Positions 46,394-56,959 of a DNA stretch of 64,000 nucleotides are shown here, piece after piece. Source of the stretch: Eunapius fragilis (taxonomy: Eukaryota > Porifera > Demospongiae > Spongillida > Spongillidae); assembly GCA_963681505.1 (NCBI GenBank), contig OY811982.1, positions 5,232,836 through 5,296,835 of the forward strand, written 5' to 3'. Made by a program: the position numbers and the translations under genes. The notes under the pieces are model-generated. The model had not been told where the DNA came from and searched no databases. It saw only the letters and a program-made list of their open reading frames with translations. The stretch's first letter is position 1. Each line of letters starts with the position of its first letter.

Positions 46394-47242
46394 TAGTATC
46401 TGTCAAAATAAACATCACAGTTCGTCTTCGTACTACAATGGTGAGACGAAGATACGGCTTCCCTCATTAAGATCGGTTGGCTCCATGTGGTTTAAACAGT
46501 ACTTGGTTATCACATCGATAGTAATCCGTGCGTCATCATCTTTTTAGCGTTCTCCCACATGCACTCTAATTTAAACTGCTTAAATATTCATGGTACAGTG
46601 ACAATTTCAATTTGGCTTATATTTTATGCCCGCAAAGTATACAAGACGCCAACAATTAGCAAAATGCTGAAGAAGGAGAAACTATCTTGTACGTGGGAAA
46701 ACATGTATCTCTTTCTTAAGAGGTACAGGTATGAAACACAATGGAAAACAAAGTTCCGGTCGATTATCCAAAATGACCGCTGAAATCGAAGCGCTTGTCA
46801 CAAGCGCTTCAATTTCAGCGGTCACTTTGGATAATCGATCGTCACAAGCGCTTCGATTTCAGCGGTCACTTTGGATAATCGGCCGCCGTAAGCGCTTCGA
46901 TTTCAGCCGTCACTTTGGATAATCGACCGGAACCTTGTTTTCGACCAATGGATTGTAATGTCGAAGAACAAATGTGCGCTGCGATGAAACTACAGCGCAC
47001 TATTGCTTTCTTGAGACTTTTGAAGCGTCCTTAACCATAGCTCCGCTAGCATACATATTAAAATGAAGTTGTGTGCGCAAGCACGATGATGTTCCGCTAA
47101 ATTGTTACACTACTAACACATGAAGGTGCCGATAGTCGGCTACGTCTTAGAATAGTTTTTGAATAGTATTATTCCATCGTACTGCATAGTGCAACCATCA
47201 TAGTACGAAGACAAACTGTGATGTTTATTTTGGCCCATACTG
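46394..47242. mobile_element. Tc1/mariner-type MITE, 849 bp, TA target duplication, inside the Ulp1-like gene
   Basis: Inverted ends of about 50 bp: left TAGTATCTGTCAAAATAAAC, right (reverse) CAGTATGGGCCAAAATAAAC, both continuing CATCACAGTT-GTCTTCGTACTA. TA flanks on each side (46392-46393 and 47243-47244). Removing the element and one TA joins the two halves of the protease in the same frame. No transposase inside; three 44-bp repeats and their inverted partner lie at 46758-46928. Confidence 0.88.
46758..46928. repeat. 44-bp tandem repeat with inverted first copy
   Basis: One copy in reverse (GATTATCCAAAATGACCGC.. to GAAGCGCTTGT) then three direct copies starting at 46802, 46846 and 46890 (AAGCGCTTCGATTTCAGCGG then TCACTTTGGATAATCG). 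The first two form a near-perfect hairpin at GCTTGTCACAAGC. Confidence 0.9.
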
Positions 47243-47769
47243 TAGATGATAACTATTGGATCGCAATTTCGACAATTGGGTGCAAAGTAGAAGTGAATCT
47301 GTATGATTGCAACCAATATGAATATCTCTGCGGGAACAGAAGAACAAATCAGTTCTTTATTGAGGTCAAAAGAGAAGGAGTTGCATGTGAGGAGTGCAAA
47401 GGCAAAAGGGTTGTTCAGATTGTGGATTATTTGCTCTGGCATTTGCAGCAACACTATGCAGTGGGTCATGCCCCAGTAATATGGTATACAAGCAATCTTC
47501 AATGAGAAAGCATCTAATTGATTGCTTTTTACATTTGATTTTGCAGGGAGCAAGATAGCAAGACCCCGTAAACAAACACGTTTGGAACTATATATTGAAC
47601 TGTTTTGCAAATGTAGGCAGCCAAAATATGGTCTGATGGCACAATGTGACAAGTACAATGAGCGGTTTCATGAGAACTGCGTAAACATTCCCACTACCCT
47701 ACTGATGTCCAATACAATTTGGCACTGTTCATCGTGCAAGAATTGATTCGATTCGTAACACTTTATTTA

Positions 47770-48050
47770 AAATTCAGTGCATCATTTATTTACTTCTTGT
47801 AGTGCACTTGCTTTGGAGTACATGAGATAAGACGAATCAATGTTGATTGAATTAAAATACAGCTACATGCGCGAGCGCGATTTACATGTACATCGTAACA
47901 AGTGGCTGTCGTGTAGTAGATAAGTGTCACCCTAATTTAGTTCACACGCTAGGGATTAATTTGTACGTATGGTTGGAGCAAGTTGAAGGCCGCTGCATCA
48001 AGAGAAAAACTAACACAATATCACATTTTGGAAGACACTTCGTCCAAGGA
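47770..48050. other. No confident feature
   Basis: Short non-coding spacer. Confidence 0.4.
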
Positions 48051-48057
48051 TGTAGTC

Positions 48058-48243
48058 CATTGGGGGGGGGAGACACTATACCCTAGCTATCAGAAAGAAT
48101 GACCCGGGGGACACAATAAACCAAATGGGGACACTTTTTCCTAGGATAAAGTGTCCGGGGGGACACATTTTCCTCGGAATTAGTACTTTATCCCAGAAAA
48201 TAGTGTCCGGGGGGACACTTTTCGGGGGGGGGGGACACAATTT
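48058..48243. mobile_element. GTGTCC-GGACAC repeat element (probable MITE)
   Basis: Four GGGGACAC or GTGTCCGGGGGGACAC motifs in 180 bp, with G-runs at each end (48061-48070, 48223-48234). It abuts a phosphatase fragment that begins at 48244. No clear target duplication seen. Confidence 0.5.
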
Positions 48244-48249
48244 ACTATG

Positions 48250-48585
48250 ACATCGGTTGTCAGCGAAAGGATAGCCAGCCATGTTGAGGAATGATGATTC
48301 CCAAATTCAGATTGAGTTTGCTGTGAGTTGAGGACGGGAGCCCTAGGGGAAAGGGAGGGAGTTATGGATTTACCTTCCTGCCAGAATGTGGATTTAGAAT
48401 GAAAACTTAATAGCCATGCTGCTGCCAAACTGGAATACAACACCAAAAAAATTCGCTATGACACAATTATTCCTTGTAAGGATGGTAGCTGTAGAGAGGG
48501 AGGGGTTTACTGCTCATTTCTATGCCTACCAGATGATCATTCCCGAGTGGTTCTACATGTACCTCTGCAAGATGACATGAAGACA
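48250..48585 (+). pseudogene. Tyrosine phosphatase exon fragment, copy 4
   Basis: Matches 38360-38670 of the triplicated unit (GTTGTCAGCGAAAGGATAGC through NVDLE, NT-K-IRYDTIIP and DHSRV). It keeps bases after HSRV (GTGGTTCTACATGTACCTCTGCAAGATGAC) that the three tandem copies lack. It ends at about 48583, where the text becomes an unrelated ORF. Confidence 0.75.
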
Positions 48586-48601
48586 TCAAACCGCATTACT
48601 A

Positions 48602-49162
48602 GTGAAGAAATATGATAGCCATTTTTCTCTTAAGTGTCCGTACCATCATTTAATGTACAAAATTGATTATGCAGAGATAGCTGCGATGTCTAATTCAATT
48701 ATTCACCCCACCCTTGGGCAGATGCGGACAAATGCAACGGAATCATGTTTTAACACTTTACTAAGATTTAGGAATAAGTATAGCCATTTAAAAAAGATGC
48801 ATTATGAAGTTTCGACTTGCTTCAAGCCAACTTAATTCAACTAATAAAAGAAGATATGAATTATCATTGGTATTGTAGGATTAACGATGCCTGTGTTTAG
48901 CAGAATAAAAGAATTTTTATATTCTGAAAACATTGGACGTTATAAAAAGACTGAATACATAAAAACTGAACGTCGTAAACGTGAGAGAAGCAAATGGAAA
49001 AGTTGTCACCGCACTGTAGAACAAAACCAGAGAAATACATTTTTGAAGAAGAGGCATTTGTGCCATCCATATGGGGTGAAAGCTGAAACAATCAATATTG
49101 AACAAGATGGGGAAGAATCCAAAAGAGCAGTGGACATTGTAATTGATGACCTTAATCTTTGA
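48602..49162 (+). pseudogene. Repeat-associated protein remnant, family not named
   Basis: Frame 48602-48835: NSIIHPTLGQMRTNATESCF then NTLLRFRNKYSHLKKMHYEV; frame 48887-49162: MPVFSRIKEFLYSENIGRYK then Arg/Lys-rich RRKRERSKWKSCHRT. I associate this order (VIHP..NA.E....RFR.K..HL...HY, then PVF and a basic stretch) with uncharacterised, probably transposon-borne, proteins in cnidarians and sponges, from memory. Frame breaks separate the pieces. Confidence 0.4.
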
Positions 49163-49384
49163 ATGCGCAAGCCTATGTTCCCGCAAAGTTCCCGCATAAA
49201 TGTAAGCACTTGTAGAACAGTCTATTAGGAGTAGGCAAATAAAAAGCACCTTGGAACATGATAACCAGCGTGTAACAAAGCAATAGGACCGTTTCAATGC
49301 TTTGTTGATCGACTTTGCGGGAACCCTCACCTTTGTCAGATGCTTTGGCCTGAAGGGAAGGAAATGGATCTATAAATGAATAGC

Positions 49385-49944
49385 TATGAATGAGGGTACA
49401 TATACGCAGGAGTACCTGGGCTTTGGCTTGGAGCTTCTCCGTGTTTATGGCAGCAGAATCTCCTATGGCTTTCCATCTGAATATTGCTTTCGTACGTCCA
49501 AATCACATCATCGAATTAGTCATTCATGTTAAGCTGGGCCCAATCCAGACGCTTCTGCTTATCAACATCACATATTAGCTGACAATACGCATTACATCTA
49601 TACGTCCATCCAAACAACGTTCTGCATCACAATATTGTTCGCCTGTGGATTTTGTATCCGTAGCTCTGAAGCAGTCGATGAAGCTGGAGTGCTGAAGTTT
49701 CATCATCAAGGCGTATTTGATTTTCCACGATATCTTTGACTTCTCTAGTTATCTTTGATGGCCCACTCGATCCAGGCTTCCATTTTATTGTCTGCGATAT
49801 CTCATAATGCTTGAGGAAAGCATGCACACATTTGCGGGTACTCGTCAGATTCTTGAACTGAAGCAGTTTACAAATAGTTGGTGCCTTGTGCCCCATCTGC
49901 GAAAGCTGAATTATTCGCTGTTTCTTGTACGTCGAGTACACCAT
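49385..49944 (-). pseudogene. Tc1/mariner transposase, truncated
   Basis: Minus strand 49944-49627: YKKQRIIQLSQMGHKAPTIC and PSKITREVKDIVENQIRLDD with LQSYGYKIHRRTI, the paired-like helix-turn-helix DNA-binding half. After an in-frame stop it continues in the same frame: YCQLICDVDKQKRLDWAQLN, another stop, then DDVIWTYESNIQMESHRRFC. In active relatives the Tyr of WTYES is the second catalytic Asp, so the active site is lost. The text stops near 49385, before the third acidic residue. Confidence 0.85.
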
Positions 49945-50007
49945 GTCATAGATTGATAAAGCACATGCTTATTAGTTTGAAGCAAGGATATTATTGTCAC
50001 CAATGCC

Positions 50008-50401
50008 TTGATTGCTTATAACTACGAACACAGTGTTTCACATACAATGCGTGATTTTGTGAATGAACTTGCTCTGTCAATTTTAAATGAAATGGAAGGT
50101 TATGATACAGTCCAGCAACAACGACAGTCTGGAGAATCTGTGCCAACAACTGCCCCAACACCTGTGCCACATATGGCCATTCCATTTCATGCCCATCCCC
50201 TTAGAAAATTGTCACAACTGTCCATGTACAAGGGGAAAGTGCTGGCTAAGGAGGGAGCACGTCGAAAATGTGTGCTGTAATGCTCGTGGAGAGAAGCGCA
50301 ATGCCCACTTTTATTGTGCTACATGTCCAGATGAGTCTCATGGAGTAATATTGGCAGTCTATGGGCATGGTTCTTCTCGTGGCACAGTGTCATGCTTTTA
50401 A
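50008..50401 (+). pseudogene. piggyBac-like C-terminal remnant
   Basis: DFVNELALSILNEMEGYDT, a Pro/Thr linker, HMAIPFHAHPLRKLSQLS, then after one shift CWLRREHVENVCCNARGEK and HFYCATCPDES. The C..C..FYC..CPD pattern and preceding HPLRK suggest the cysteine-rich tail of a piggyBac transposase. The DDD core is absent. Medium-low certainty. Confidence 0.4.
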
Positions 50402-50734
50402 CTGTGTCAACCCCATTTAATTAAGTTTTGGACATGCTTATTGTTGAACATTGCTCTTACATGTTACAGAACTAGTGATTTAGGGTAATTGTAAAACTAC
50501 ATGACTCTTTGGTAACAAATGCATCTTTGCTCTATATAAAATGCATTAATTTTCTGTAAAATTCTGATTTTATACATGTGTGAATGGATTGCAATGCAAC
50601 TGTGCTAATAAGCAACAGGAAATTAATTTTAAGGATTGTGGTTCAATGAATATAATGGTTTCAGCTCATGCAGTTAGCGGGAACCAAAGGCCCAACTTTT
50701 CACAAATACTATTCGTATTATATTCCAAACCAAG

Positions 50735-51170
50735 CAGATACAGGGTTCCGAAGAGTTTGTGGAGATCTTCAAATTTGTATGTCACATGCGCAGCAAAAGG
50801 AACCACATGGTGCATAACGTTGTGAGGGGGAGGAGGGCATGGGTCGGAAAGAGGTCTGGGGGAAAAACGAGGTCCATGAAAGGATGGTAGCTGTAGAGAG
50901 GGAGGGGTTTACTGCTCATTTCTATGGCTACCAAATGATCATTCCCAAGTGGCTTTATCTCTACAAGACAACATATCTGGGTCAGATTACATCAATGCAT
51001 CATTCATTGATGTACATGTAAGTGGAGGCGGGGAATAGCATTCATCTCCTAAATGACATCTTCTGGGTAATGAGGGTAGCTGTAGTTAATGATCCTGTTT
51101 CCTGTTGTTTATCCAGGGTTACAACAAGCAAAACTGCTACATAGCCACCCAGGGTCCAATGCCATGCAGA
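50735..51170 (+). pseudogene. Rearranged phosphatase exon fragments, copy 5
   Basis: Three exon scraps in scrambled order: 50738-50822 (QGSEEFVEIFKFVCHMRSKR, the late catalytic-half exon), 50880-51017 (small intron text, then DHSQVALSLQDNISGSDYIN with an unbroken frame, donor GTAAGT), 51115-51167 ([16 protein letters not shown]). The order late-early-middle shows rearrangement. The text TGGGTCGGAAAGAGGTCT (intron of the main gene) occurs twice here (50844 and 51198). Confidence 0.75.
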
Positions 51171-51324
51171 ACTTTGTGAGTGAGGGGGAGGAGGGCATGG
51201 GTCGGAAAGAGGTCTAGGGTAAAAACAAGGTCCATGGTGGGGAGGAAAATAGCTCCATTGGTAATGGTTAGATGCTACAATGGTAATGGCAAACTCATCT
51301 ATTATTTACTTAACATAGGCACAG

Positions 51325-51466
51325 TACAATTTCATTTATGATGCCATCTCAGAATCGTTGATGTGCGGGGACACTTCCATAGCTGCCTCGGAGCTGAAAG
51401 ACCATATGGCTACCATGAGGGAGATAGACCTGATTCCCAGAGGACGAAGATACATGTTCAGTTTGA
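51325..51466 (+). CDS. Phosphatase C-terminal exon
   Basis: After acceptor TTAACATAG the frame reads AQYNFIYDAISESLMCGDTS then ASELKDHMATMREI, and ends at a GTAAGG donor. This is the helix that follows the catalytic loop in PTPs and leads into the linker to a second domain. It has no lesions and shows the phosphatase gene extends to at least 51.5 kb. Confidence 0.75.
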
Positions 51467-51965
51467 TGTAAGGTCTGGGGACTAGAAACAAGGGTGTTGT
51501 GATGTCACCTGTTACGTGTAACTGGCTTTAGTGGTTTCTGGCCATAGTGATGGACCAACCACAGACTAGATCCACACTTTTATGGTTTCAAATCTGTTGT
51601 GGGCTAATAATGTACTGTACTAATGTATGTCAGCTAAAGATTGCAATTTGTGCTGAGCATAGTTCTCCTTAAGTAACAAATCCAACTTGGTAGTATAAGT
51701 TTCCAACTTGTTGGTTCTAATGCTTTCACATAACAATACATTATGCTTCAATCGGGGCAAAGATAATTCAATAAACCTTATCCAAGCGAATCTTATCCAG
51801 AAGGGAGAAACATTTTGTAGGTTTCTAGTGTGGGAATGTTTGAATGTTAGTTTTACTGCATCGTTGGTATTGGGTCATTCTATAGCAGATCACCCAATGA
51901 CGCCTTGATTAAAACACTGCACCCTCTCAGATTTAGATGAAATTTGGTACGCATGTATATGTTTT

Positions 51966-52256
51966 ACAAGTAAATAAAAAACATTCTCTATGAGAAAGTT
52001 GGTGGCATATAGGATTTGAAGACATGGTGGTGTAAAAAGGAAGGAAACAAGGGTCTAATAATAAGGGAAAATGGAATAGTCCTATATTTAGCACACGAAC
52101 ACCATACTATATCCTACATATAGAAATGTGCTAAATATAGGACTATTCCATTTTCCCTTATTATTAGACCCTTGTTTCCTTCCTTTTTACACCACCATGT
52201 CTTCAAATCCTATATGCCACCAACTTTCTCATAGAGAATGTTTTTTATTTACTTGT
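51966..52256. mobile_element. 291-bp near-perfect hairpin element
   Basis: The left arm 51966-52095 (ACAAGTAAATAAAAAACATT onward, to TAGCACA) is repeated base for base in reverse at 52127-52256; loop 52096-52126. Arms of 130 bp with no mismatch seen. A stable transcript hairpin or cruciform. Related arms at 18931-19020 and 43795-44005. An 80-bp flanking text (51880-51960, CTGCACCCTCTCAGATTTAG) reappears in reverse at 60580-60640. Confidence 0.92.
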
Positions 52257-52344
52257 TTCATTGATTTTTATTCATACCCGATTATGAGCCGTATAGCATG
52301 TTAAGTAATCCATCTAGATATGAGAGGGAGGTTGTAAAGGTACG

Positions 52345-52765
52345 ACATACCTTTGAGTGACCTTAACTCTTTCGCCGCCACGAGATGCACGTTCAGGACT
52401 ATGGCAATATCGCTGTCTTTTTTCAGGATCTGCTCGATACCTTGCACGTCGAGAGGTCCGTTCCTTTTCAGGATCTGAGGGGGCTTTAAGGGGCGGCCGA
52501 AATAGAAGAGAGATAATTAATTGTCGCCCCAGCGCGATCGAACCCACGAACGCATTTTGTATCGGGCCAGACTGAAGCAGACAGCACCCTCTCCCCCCCC
52601 CCCCCCCCCCCTTCCTACAGTCTACTATACTAATCGCATCTCGATACCTTGCGCGTCGAGAGGTCCGTTCCTTTTCAGGCTCTGCTCGATATTTTTCACG
52701 TTGAGAGGCCCGCTTCTTTTCAGGCTCTGCTTTGTACTTCCGCTCGGGCTGAATCTAATACGTCG
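52345..52765 (-). CDS. 14-residue repeat protein fragment, split by an insertion
   Basis: Minus strand: KYKAEPEKKRASQREKYRAE then EKERTSRRARYRD (52765-52630), and again DPEKERTSRRARYRADPEKR (52480-52370) in a separate frame. The unit is 42 bp, coding for R-x-K-Y-x-A-x-P-E-K-x-R-A-S. Such basic repeats head some repeat-associated proteins in sponges and cnidarians (from memory). An approximately 135-bp segment with a poly-C run (52490-52625) splits the array. No further domain is seen. Confidence 0.55.
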
Positions 52766-52799
52766 ACTCTAGTTTTGAGGTACTATGCTCGTCGTCTTT

Positions 52800-53195
52800 T
52801 CCTGACGTGAAGGCATTTTGAAAAAAAAAAACAACTTCACTAAGTTACAAAGAGCGTCAAACTTACAACGATCGAATAACAAGAACGATTATAGTACCAT
52901 AGATATCTATGATAGTACGCACGTGCACGTTGTTAAAAATACATAATCGCCACAGTTAATTACCACTACGTGTAGTGCCCAGACCGTACACATTTGATTA
53001 CATGATGTATACTGCTAATACTTCGTATAAAGAGCGAAGTAGGACCAATCCGCGTCGTGTCAGTGCAGTAAGCTTAACTATACGTGATTTGCTAACACAA
53101 CCACCGATATATGTCATGTAGCCTCGAGACGTTTTGACCACAGAAGCGAGAATGCCAACAAATTCTGAAGCCATTGGTGTGATTTTCATTTCTTA
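52800..53195. other. No confident feature
   Basis: Non-coding spacer with short poly-A; nothing recognised. Confidence 0.4.
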
Positions 53196-53692
53196 AAAGT
53201 GTTCCTATCCCGAGTTATGCGTGGTCAAGAACAAGAACAAGAAGAAGAAGAAGAACGAGAAATACGTGGGACTGGGTACGAGTTTCGAAAATTGTTTTGT
53301 TCTCTACAACCACGCGGTTCTGTGACATCAAACAACACGAAACTACTTGTTGTTACCTTCTTGTACGACGACGATAACAAGGTAAGCCATCCGCTCGTCG
53401 GGAGTCTTGTTAGAAGCGGGTCGCGTTTTTTTAATGACATTCATAATCGGGGTCAAATCCTATATGAGAGTTACTAACGTAACTCTCGATATGATTGGGA
53501 AAGTTATCACACCAATTATCACCTTTTGTCATGAATGAGATTAGGAGATAATAATGTTTTTATTATTATTAGCCATTCTGACCCCTCAGTGCTCATACCC
53601 TCCTTTCACCCAAAGGTCCAAACATGGCATGTAAGGTATAAGTTTAAAGCTCGGTGTGCCAAATCAGTGTTTAAACTTTATCATTATGTTAA

Positions 53693-56600
53693 TAAAAGTG
53701 ACTGTGACTGTGCAATGAAATATTTAACCCTGTATTCCTAAAAAGGGACAGGTAGTTAATAAAAATGCCACCATTCCCCAAACAGGGGTTCTGTGGCATT
53801 GTAAGGCTTTAAGTGTAAATTTATTCATGATTTGACCGAATGCGGTGTTAAATGTAAACAGAACAGAGACATATGAAGCCTTACTTTAGCTAATCAACTC
53901 CTGAACGCTTCCTGTCTTGCAAAAATGTTGTGTACTGTACATTTGAAATCGTGAAGCTTCGGAACCCTCGGAAAGTGCTTTGAGATCACGTACACTAAAG
54001 TGCAAAAAAGTACGCAACGTTACCAGTGATGAGATCGAGCTGCTTTTGTTGCACTCGAAGTTGGCTCCCATGGATATGCTCGCATCACGAGCAAGTGTAC
54101 TTGCACAAGTACTCCGTGCTACAGAAAAAGTGCTGCAATGCCTTCGATCTGCACAGAGACAGCAAGCCAAGGAAGAAGTCGCTAAGAGAGATCACTATTG
54201 ACTGTAGGGCAAGTGCACTGGAAGTGGGCATCTCGCTGGTTCCAGGAGAGAAGCTACATTAGTTGTGCCGAGCACACTTGCAGAAATTGTCGTTCCAGGC
54301 TCCTAGAGAGCTCCCAACAGTTGTAGGATGTACACTTTCCAGGTCCTGGTCCATCAACATCTGTCGAACATTGCCTTAATTATAAATAATTTCATTTTGT
54401 ACATGTGCACGTGATCAAGAAATTAAGATTGAACTATCCGACGTGTGGCAGCGAGTGTGCGTAAGGGACTCTAATCCAGTTCCAGCTGCAATATTGTACA
54501 ACCTCTGGTTTGAATGAATAGCTCCCTTCAACTGAATCAACTTCGGATGAGTGTTGCTCATGTGGTTGATACTGATGAAGTTAATCGGTTTTTAAACCAA
54601 AGTCCTATTGTGAAACTTGGTAAGGCAAGAAGTATGTGTAAGAAGGGCAGTTGTGTAGACTTATTCATTTATCACAGGTGGTCTGAGCAGCACTCAGCAT
54701 TTACATCGGGCTCAAGACAAGTTTCAGAATGCATCAGCTGTCCTCAAGAGAAGGCTGGAGGAGTCTTACCAGACATCACTTGAAGGTCTAGAGGAGCCTG
54801 ATGCAAAGAAAGCCAAAGAAGATGCCGATGACCTTTCTTTGTACAGACATCTGATGGATAGTCTGAAAGACAAGTTCCATCAAAGTCGTACCAGAAGAAG
54901 CTACAGATACTCACACTGTCACCATTTATTGAAGAAAGTCAGCACTTCTTCAGTACCACCAACTATATGGTGAAGAAGAGTAGGAAGCTGAGGGAAGTGA
55001 ATGGGGTTATGCCTGTTCCTCAGAAGATGTCGAAAGGTCGAAAGCTAACAGAGGAACTGAAGGCGGAGGTGGCAGTATTCTATGAGTCAGACGAAGTTTC
55101 ACAGTTGTGCCCAGGGAGGAAGGATTCAGTTAGTGTTAGACTGCCCAGTGGTGAAAAAGGAAGAAAGCAAAAACGACTAGTCCTTACCAACCTCAAGGAG
55201 TTATACTCTGCCTTCAAGGAGACACATCCTAGATCTAAAGTGGGGTTTTCAACCTTTGCCTCCCTTCATCCTCCATATTGTGTTTTAGCTGGTTCACCAG
55301 GCACTCACTCTGTGTGTGCGTTCACCATTAGAACCCCAAACTCATGCTCTAAAGAACTGGATTTTACTGAGCGCATGAAGGCGGCTGTATGTGATATGGG
55401 ATCTGAAAAATGCACGATGCAAGAGTGCATGTCGTATCCTAGAAAGGAAGGCGTAGTGAATCTTTTGAGCTCATTGGAGGAGTTGGATCTTTCTGAGGAC
55501 ATCACCTACCCGCATTGGATGACCACTGACAGATGTACACTGCTGACAGTCACTGAAAGTATAGAGAGCTTTATAGAATCACTTGCCGAGAAAGTCCTTC
55601 TTCTCACTAGGCACCATCATGTTGCTCAAATTGAAACCCAGTATTTGAAAAAACTGAAGGAAACCATTCCTACTTCCGAGTGCATCATTGTAGGAGATTT
55701 CTCAGAAAAATTCTCCTTTGTGGTACAGGATTCAGCTCAAGGGTATCACTGAGAAAACACACAGGCAACACTGCTCCATTTTGTTGTGTACATCCGAAAT
55801 GAAGATGGTTCACTTGGAGTTGACAGCCACTGCATTATCAGTGATACAAACCATCATACAACCAGCACTGTGTATGCCTTTCTGAAAACGTTACTGGAGG
55901 GCCTGAAAGTAAAGTATCGAGCCATCAAAAAAGATCCACTACTTTTCTGATGGCTGCGCAGGCCAGTATAAAAATCGTTTCAATTTTATAAACCTGTTTC
56001 CACGAAGAGCACTTCGGGTTGCTGGCTGAATGGAACTTTTTCACGCCCTCACACGGCAAGACTGCTTGTGGGTACTGCTAAACGCCTCACACTAAAAGCC
56101 AGCCTGCAACGTCCTGTATCCAACCAGATCCTCAATCCTGTTCTTATTCTGCAGTGAGAACATTTCTGGCACAAAATATTACTTTGTTTCCAAAGAAGCA
56201 GTCCTGGAAGGAGAGGCATCCCTAGAGGAGCTTTTCAGCACTAGTCACACCATTAAGGGAACACAGAGATACCATCGCTATATTCTACAGACAAACATGC
56301 ACCATAGCAGTTCACGAAATCACCTCTGGAGAGAGGACTGCTGTGGTCAGTGTTGTGGAAGCACTGCAGATTGATACCTCTGATGTGACCAAGGGCAGCT
56401 ATATCGCATGCATGTATGATGAAGAGGTCTGGTATGGACTAGTGGAGGAGATATCTGAGGAGTTCGGGGATTTTTTAAATAAAGTTCATGCATCCTAGTG
56501 TTGGAGGTAGGAGGTTTGTTTTTCCTGAAAAGGATGACACTTGCTGGGTTCGTGAAAGTGATATTCTTGCACTATTGAGCCCCCAAATCTTACCAGTGGA

Positions 56601-56937
56601 AGAGGAGGGTATTCCATTTCGTAGGAATCAAAGTCCAAGGTCAAAATAGCACATACTTTGTGGGAGAAAACTCTAAAGTATAACTGCAATAGCCGACCTA
56701 TTTACCTCTTGCAATTTTACACAATTTTCATAGGTATTCTCTTTAATTTTTTTGTGCAAGTGGTTACTGGTTTCGAAATGGGAACAAAAATGTTATGATT
56801 TGCCACCAATGTTTTTTTTATAATCCTATGTTGCAAGGATAGGACTTTGTGTGGAATGGTGGCATTTTTATTAGCTACCTGTCCTATTTTAGGAATACAG
56901 GGTTAAATATTTCATTGCACAGTCACAGTCACTTTTA
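53693..56937 (+). mobile_element. DNA transposon, 3245 bp, TTAA target duplication
   Basis: Terminal inverted repeats of about 90 bp: left TAAAAGTGACTGTGACTGTG onward (53693), right the reverse ending at 56937. TTAA flanks both sides (53689-53692 and 56938-56941). Inner parts of the repeats share CAGGTAG(T/C)TAATAAAAATG and CCACCATTCC. TTAA duplications occur in piggyBac and Kolobok; the terminal bases fit neither clearly. It sits within the left arm of the outer palindrome, four bases from where the RT element begins its own insertion text. Confidence 0.92.
54500..56650 (+). pseudogene. DDE-type transposase-like protein of the TTAA element
   Basis: Pieces in order: SSAVLKRRLEES-type coiled lead (54720-54960), then a long open frame 54967-55752 with KKSRKLREVNGVMPVPQKMS, DSVSVRLPSGEKGRKQKRLV, HSVCAFTIRTPN and ending GDFSEKFSFVVQDSAQGYH. 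Reading past the stop: ATLLHFVVYIRNEDG, CIISDTNHHTTSTVYAFLKT, HYFSDGCAGQYKNRFNFINL (about 55930-55995), a THGKTACG-like site and a C-terminal SYIACMYDEEVWYGLVEEIS (56390-56460). Asp residues in GDFSE, ISD and FSDG are candidates for a DDE site. I know this layout from uncharacterised cnidarian proteins but not its superfamily name. Several frameshifts make it inactive. Confidence 0.65.
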
Positions 56938-56959
56938 TTAATAATAACAATAATGAATT

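Larger units (their letters stand above)
46150..47745 (+). pseudogene. Ulp1-like cysteine protease with C-terminal PHD-type finger, split by a MITE
   Basis: 46180-46393: IESLHLLTSDYDAFLNGSWV then TDNIINAGQCIIKE, and after a shift GLQNILLGMILEFDVLATEF and VQILHI, the substrate-side half of a Ulp1/C48-like fold. The second half begins directly after the MITE: DDNYWIAISTIGCKVEVNLY then D; the catalytic His of the usual HW pair is a Tyr here. After one frame break comes KGCSDCGLFALAFAATLC with the catalytic Cys (about 47400-47460). Then, after a small intron or gap, LFCKCRQPKYGLMAQCDKYN and ERFHENCVN..WHCSSC, a PHD-type finger. Such Ulp1-PHD genes are common, often repeat-associated, in sponge and cnidarian genomes. 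SUMO-protease activity is not expected with Tyr for His and the breaks. Confidence 0.75.

Noticed and set aside
52521-52600. tRNA gene suggested by GGTTCGATC on the minus strand
   Set aside because: No matching acceptor or T-stem pairing could be drawn.
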